Positions 50,737 to 50,782 of a stretch of 50,782 bases of DNA are shown here, one piece after another. A program made the translations under genes and the position numbers. This DNA is from Comamonadaceae bacterium (lineage in GTDB: Bacteria > Pseudomonadota > Gammaproteobacteria > Burkholderiales > Burkholderiaceae_C). Positions within the stretch are counted from its first letter, which is position 1; each line of letters begins with the position of its first letter. The stretch spans positions 1 through 50,782 of the forward strand of contig QZKF01000053.1 in assembly GCA_003599455.1 (NCBI GenBank), given 5' to 3'. The notes under the pieces were generated by a model. It was not told the origin of the DNA. It did no database searches and worked only from the letters and a program-made list of their open reading frames with translations.

Positions 50737-50782
50737 AATTACTCATTAATACTGGTTCCGCTATATGATGCGTGGAAAACTG
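50715..50782. other. Composition break at window end
   Basis: From about 50715 the sequence changes from strongly GC-rich to AT-rich (runs such as AAAATATTTTTAAAATTA). Coding homology of the Rieske protein ends at the same place. This could be the end of an insertion element, an island boundary or an assembly junction; only about 65 bases are visible, too few to identify. Confidence 0.55.

Overview
The window is high-GC DNA with short intergenic gaps, typical of a betaproteobacterium of the family Comamonadaceae (Hydrogenophaga/Acidovorax-like). The evidence is the gene content (H-NS-type 102 aa protein, mvaA-linked TRAP system, glyoxylate carboligase operon, purine ABC transporter), E. coli-type LexA and FNR sites, and an interspersed repeat at 47786-47855 of a kind I associate with Comamonadaceae genomes. 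The genus is inference. No rRNA, tRNA, CRISPR array, integrase or transposase gene is visible.

Layout. 1-4860: housekeeping RNA genes, with rne (3' end outside the window) divergent from rluC across a long leader, then an H-NS-like gene and a clear terminator. 4876-9728: LMW tyrosine phosphatase, NAD-dependent sugar epimerase, acyl-CoA ligase, 2-keto-pentenoate-hydratase-like gene and a carboxylesterase. 9740-15607: MocR-type regulator divergent from a TRAP transporter (dctPQM) followed by a degradative class II HMG-CoA reductase, which suggests mevalonate uptake and catabolism. 15615-17118: EamA exporter divergent from an Lrp/AsnC regulator. 17137-24582: LysR regulator overlapping an 8-oxoguanine-deaminase-like amidohydrolase, divergent from a complete glyoxylate-to-2-phosphoglycerate operon (gcl-hyi-glxR-glycerate 2-kinase). 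24609-30694: ABC-2 exporter pair, an SOS box, a PA0069-type radical SAM protein, a DUF1653 fusion, a glycine-zipper protein and a membrane-bound spermidine-synthase-like protein. 30849-35177: URC-type uracil degradation genes (URC1-like GTP cyclohydrolase II, URC4/DUF1688, upp) followed closely by a metallo-beta-lactamase-fold gene. 35190-39949: arginine deiminase pathway (YfcC-type antiporter, arcA, arcB, arcC) behind a perfect FNR-type palindrome. 39963-50010: xanthine dehydrogenase xdhAB divergent from a LysR gene that leads into a BMP-type nucleoside/purine ABC transporter. 50080-50782: a Rieske oxygenase gene cut off at a sharp change to AT-rich DNA.

A common theme is scavenging of nitrogenous small molecules. 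Purine uptake and oxidation (BMP transporter, XdhAB, 8-oxoguanine deaminase), glyoxylate recycling (the end of the ureide route), uracil breakdown (URC) and arginine fermentation lie within about 33 kb. The most unusual points are: the four-gene URC block with a possible extra hydrolase; the TRAP-HMG-CoA reductase-MocR unit; an SOS box next to a radical SAM enzyme of unknown substrate; a repeat inserted between two permease genes that carries an in-frame mini-ORF bridging them; and the truncation of the Rieske gene at the window end. Functions rest on motif recognition by eye; no database search was run.
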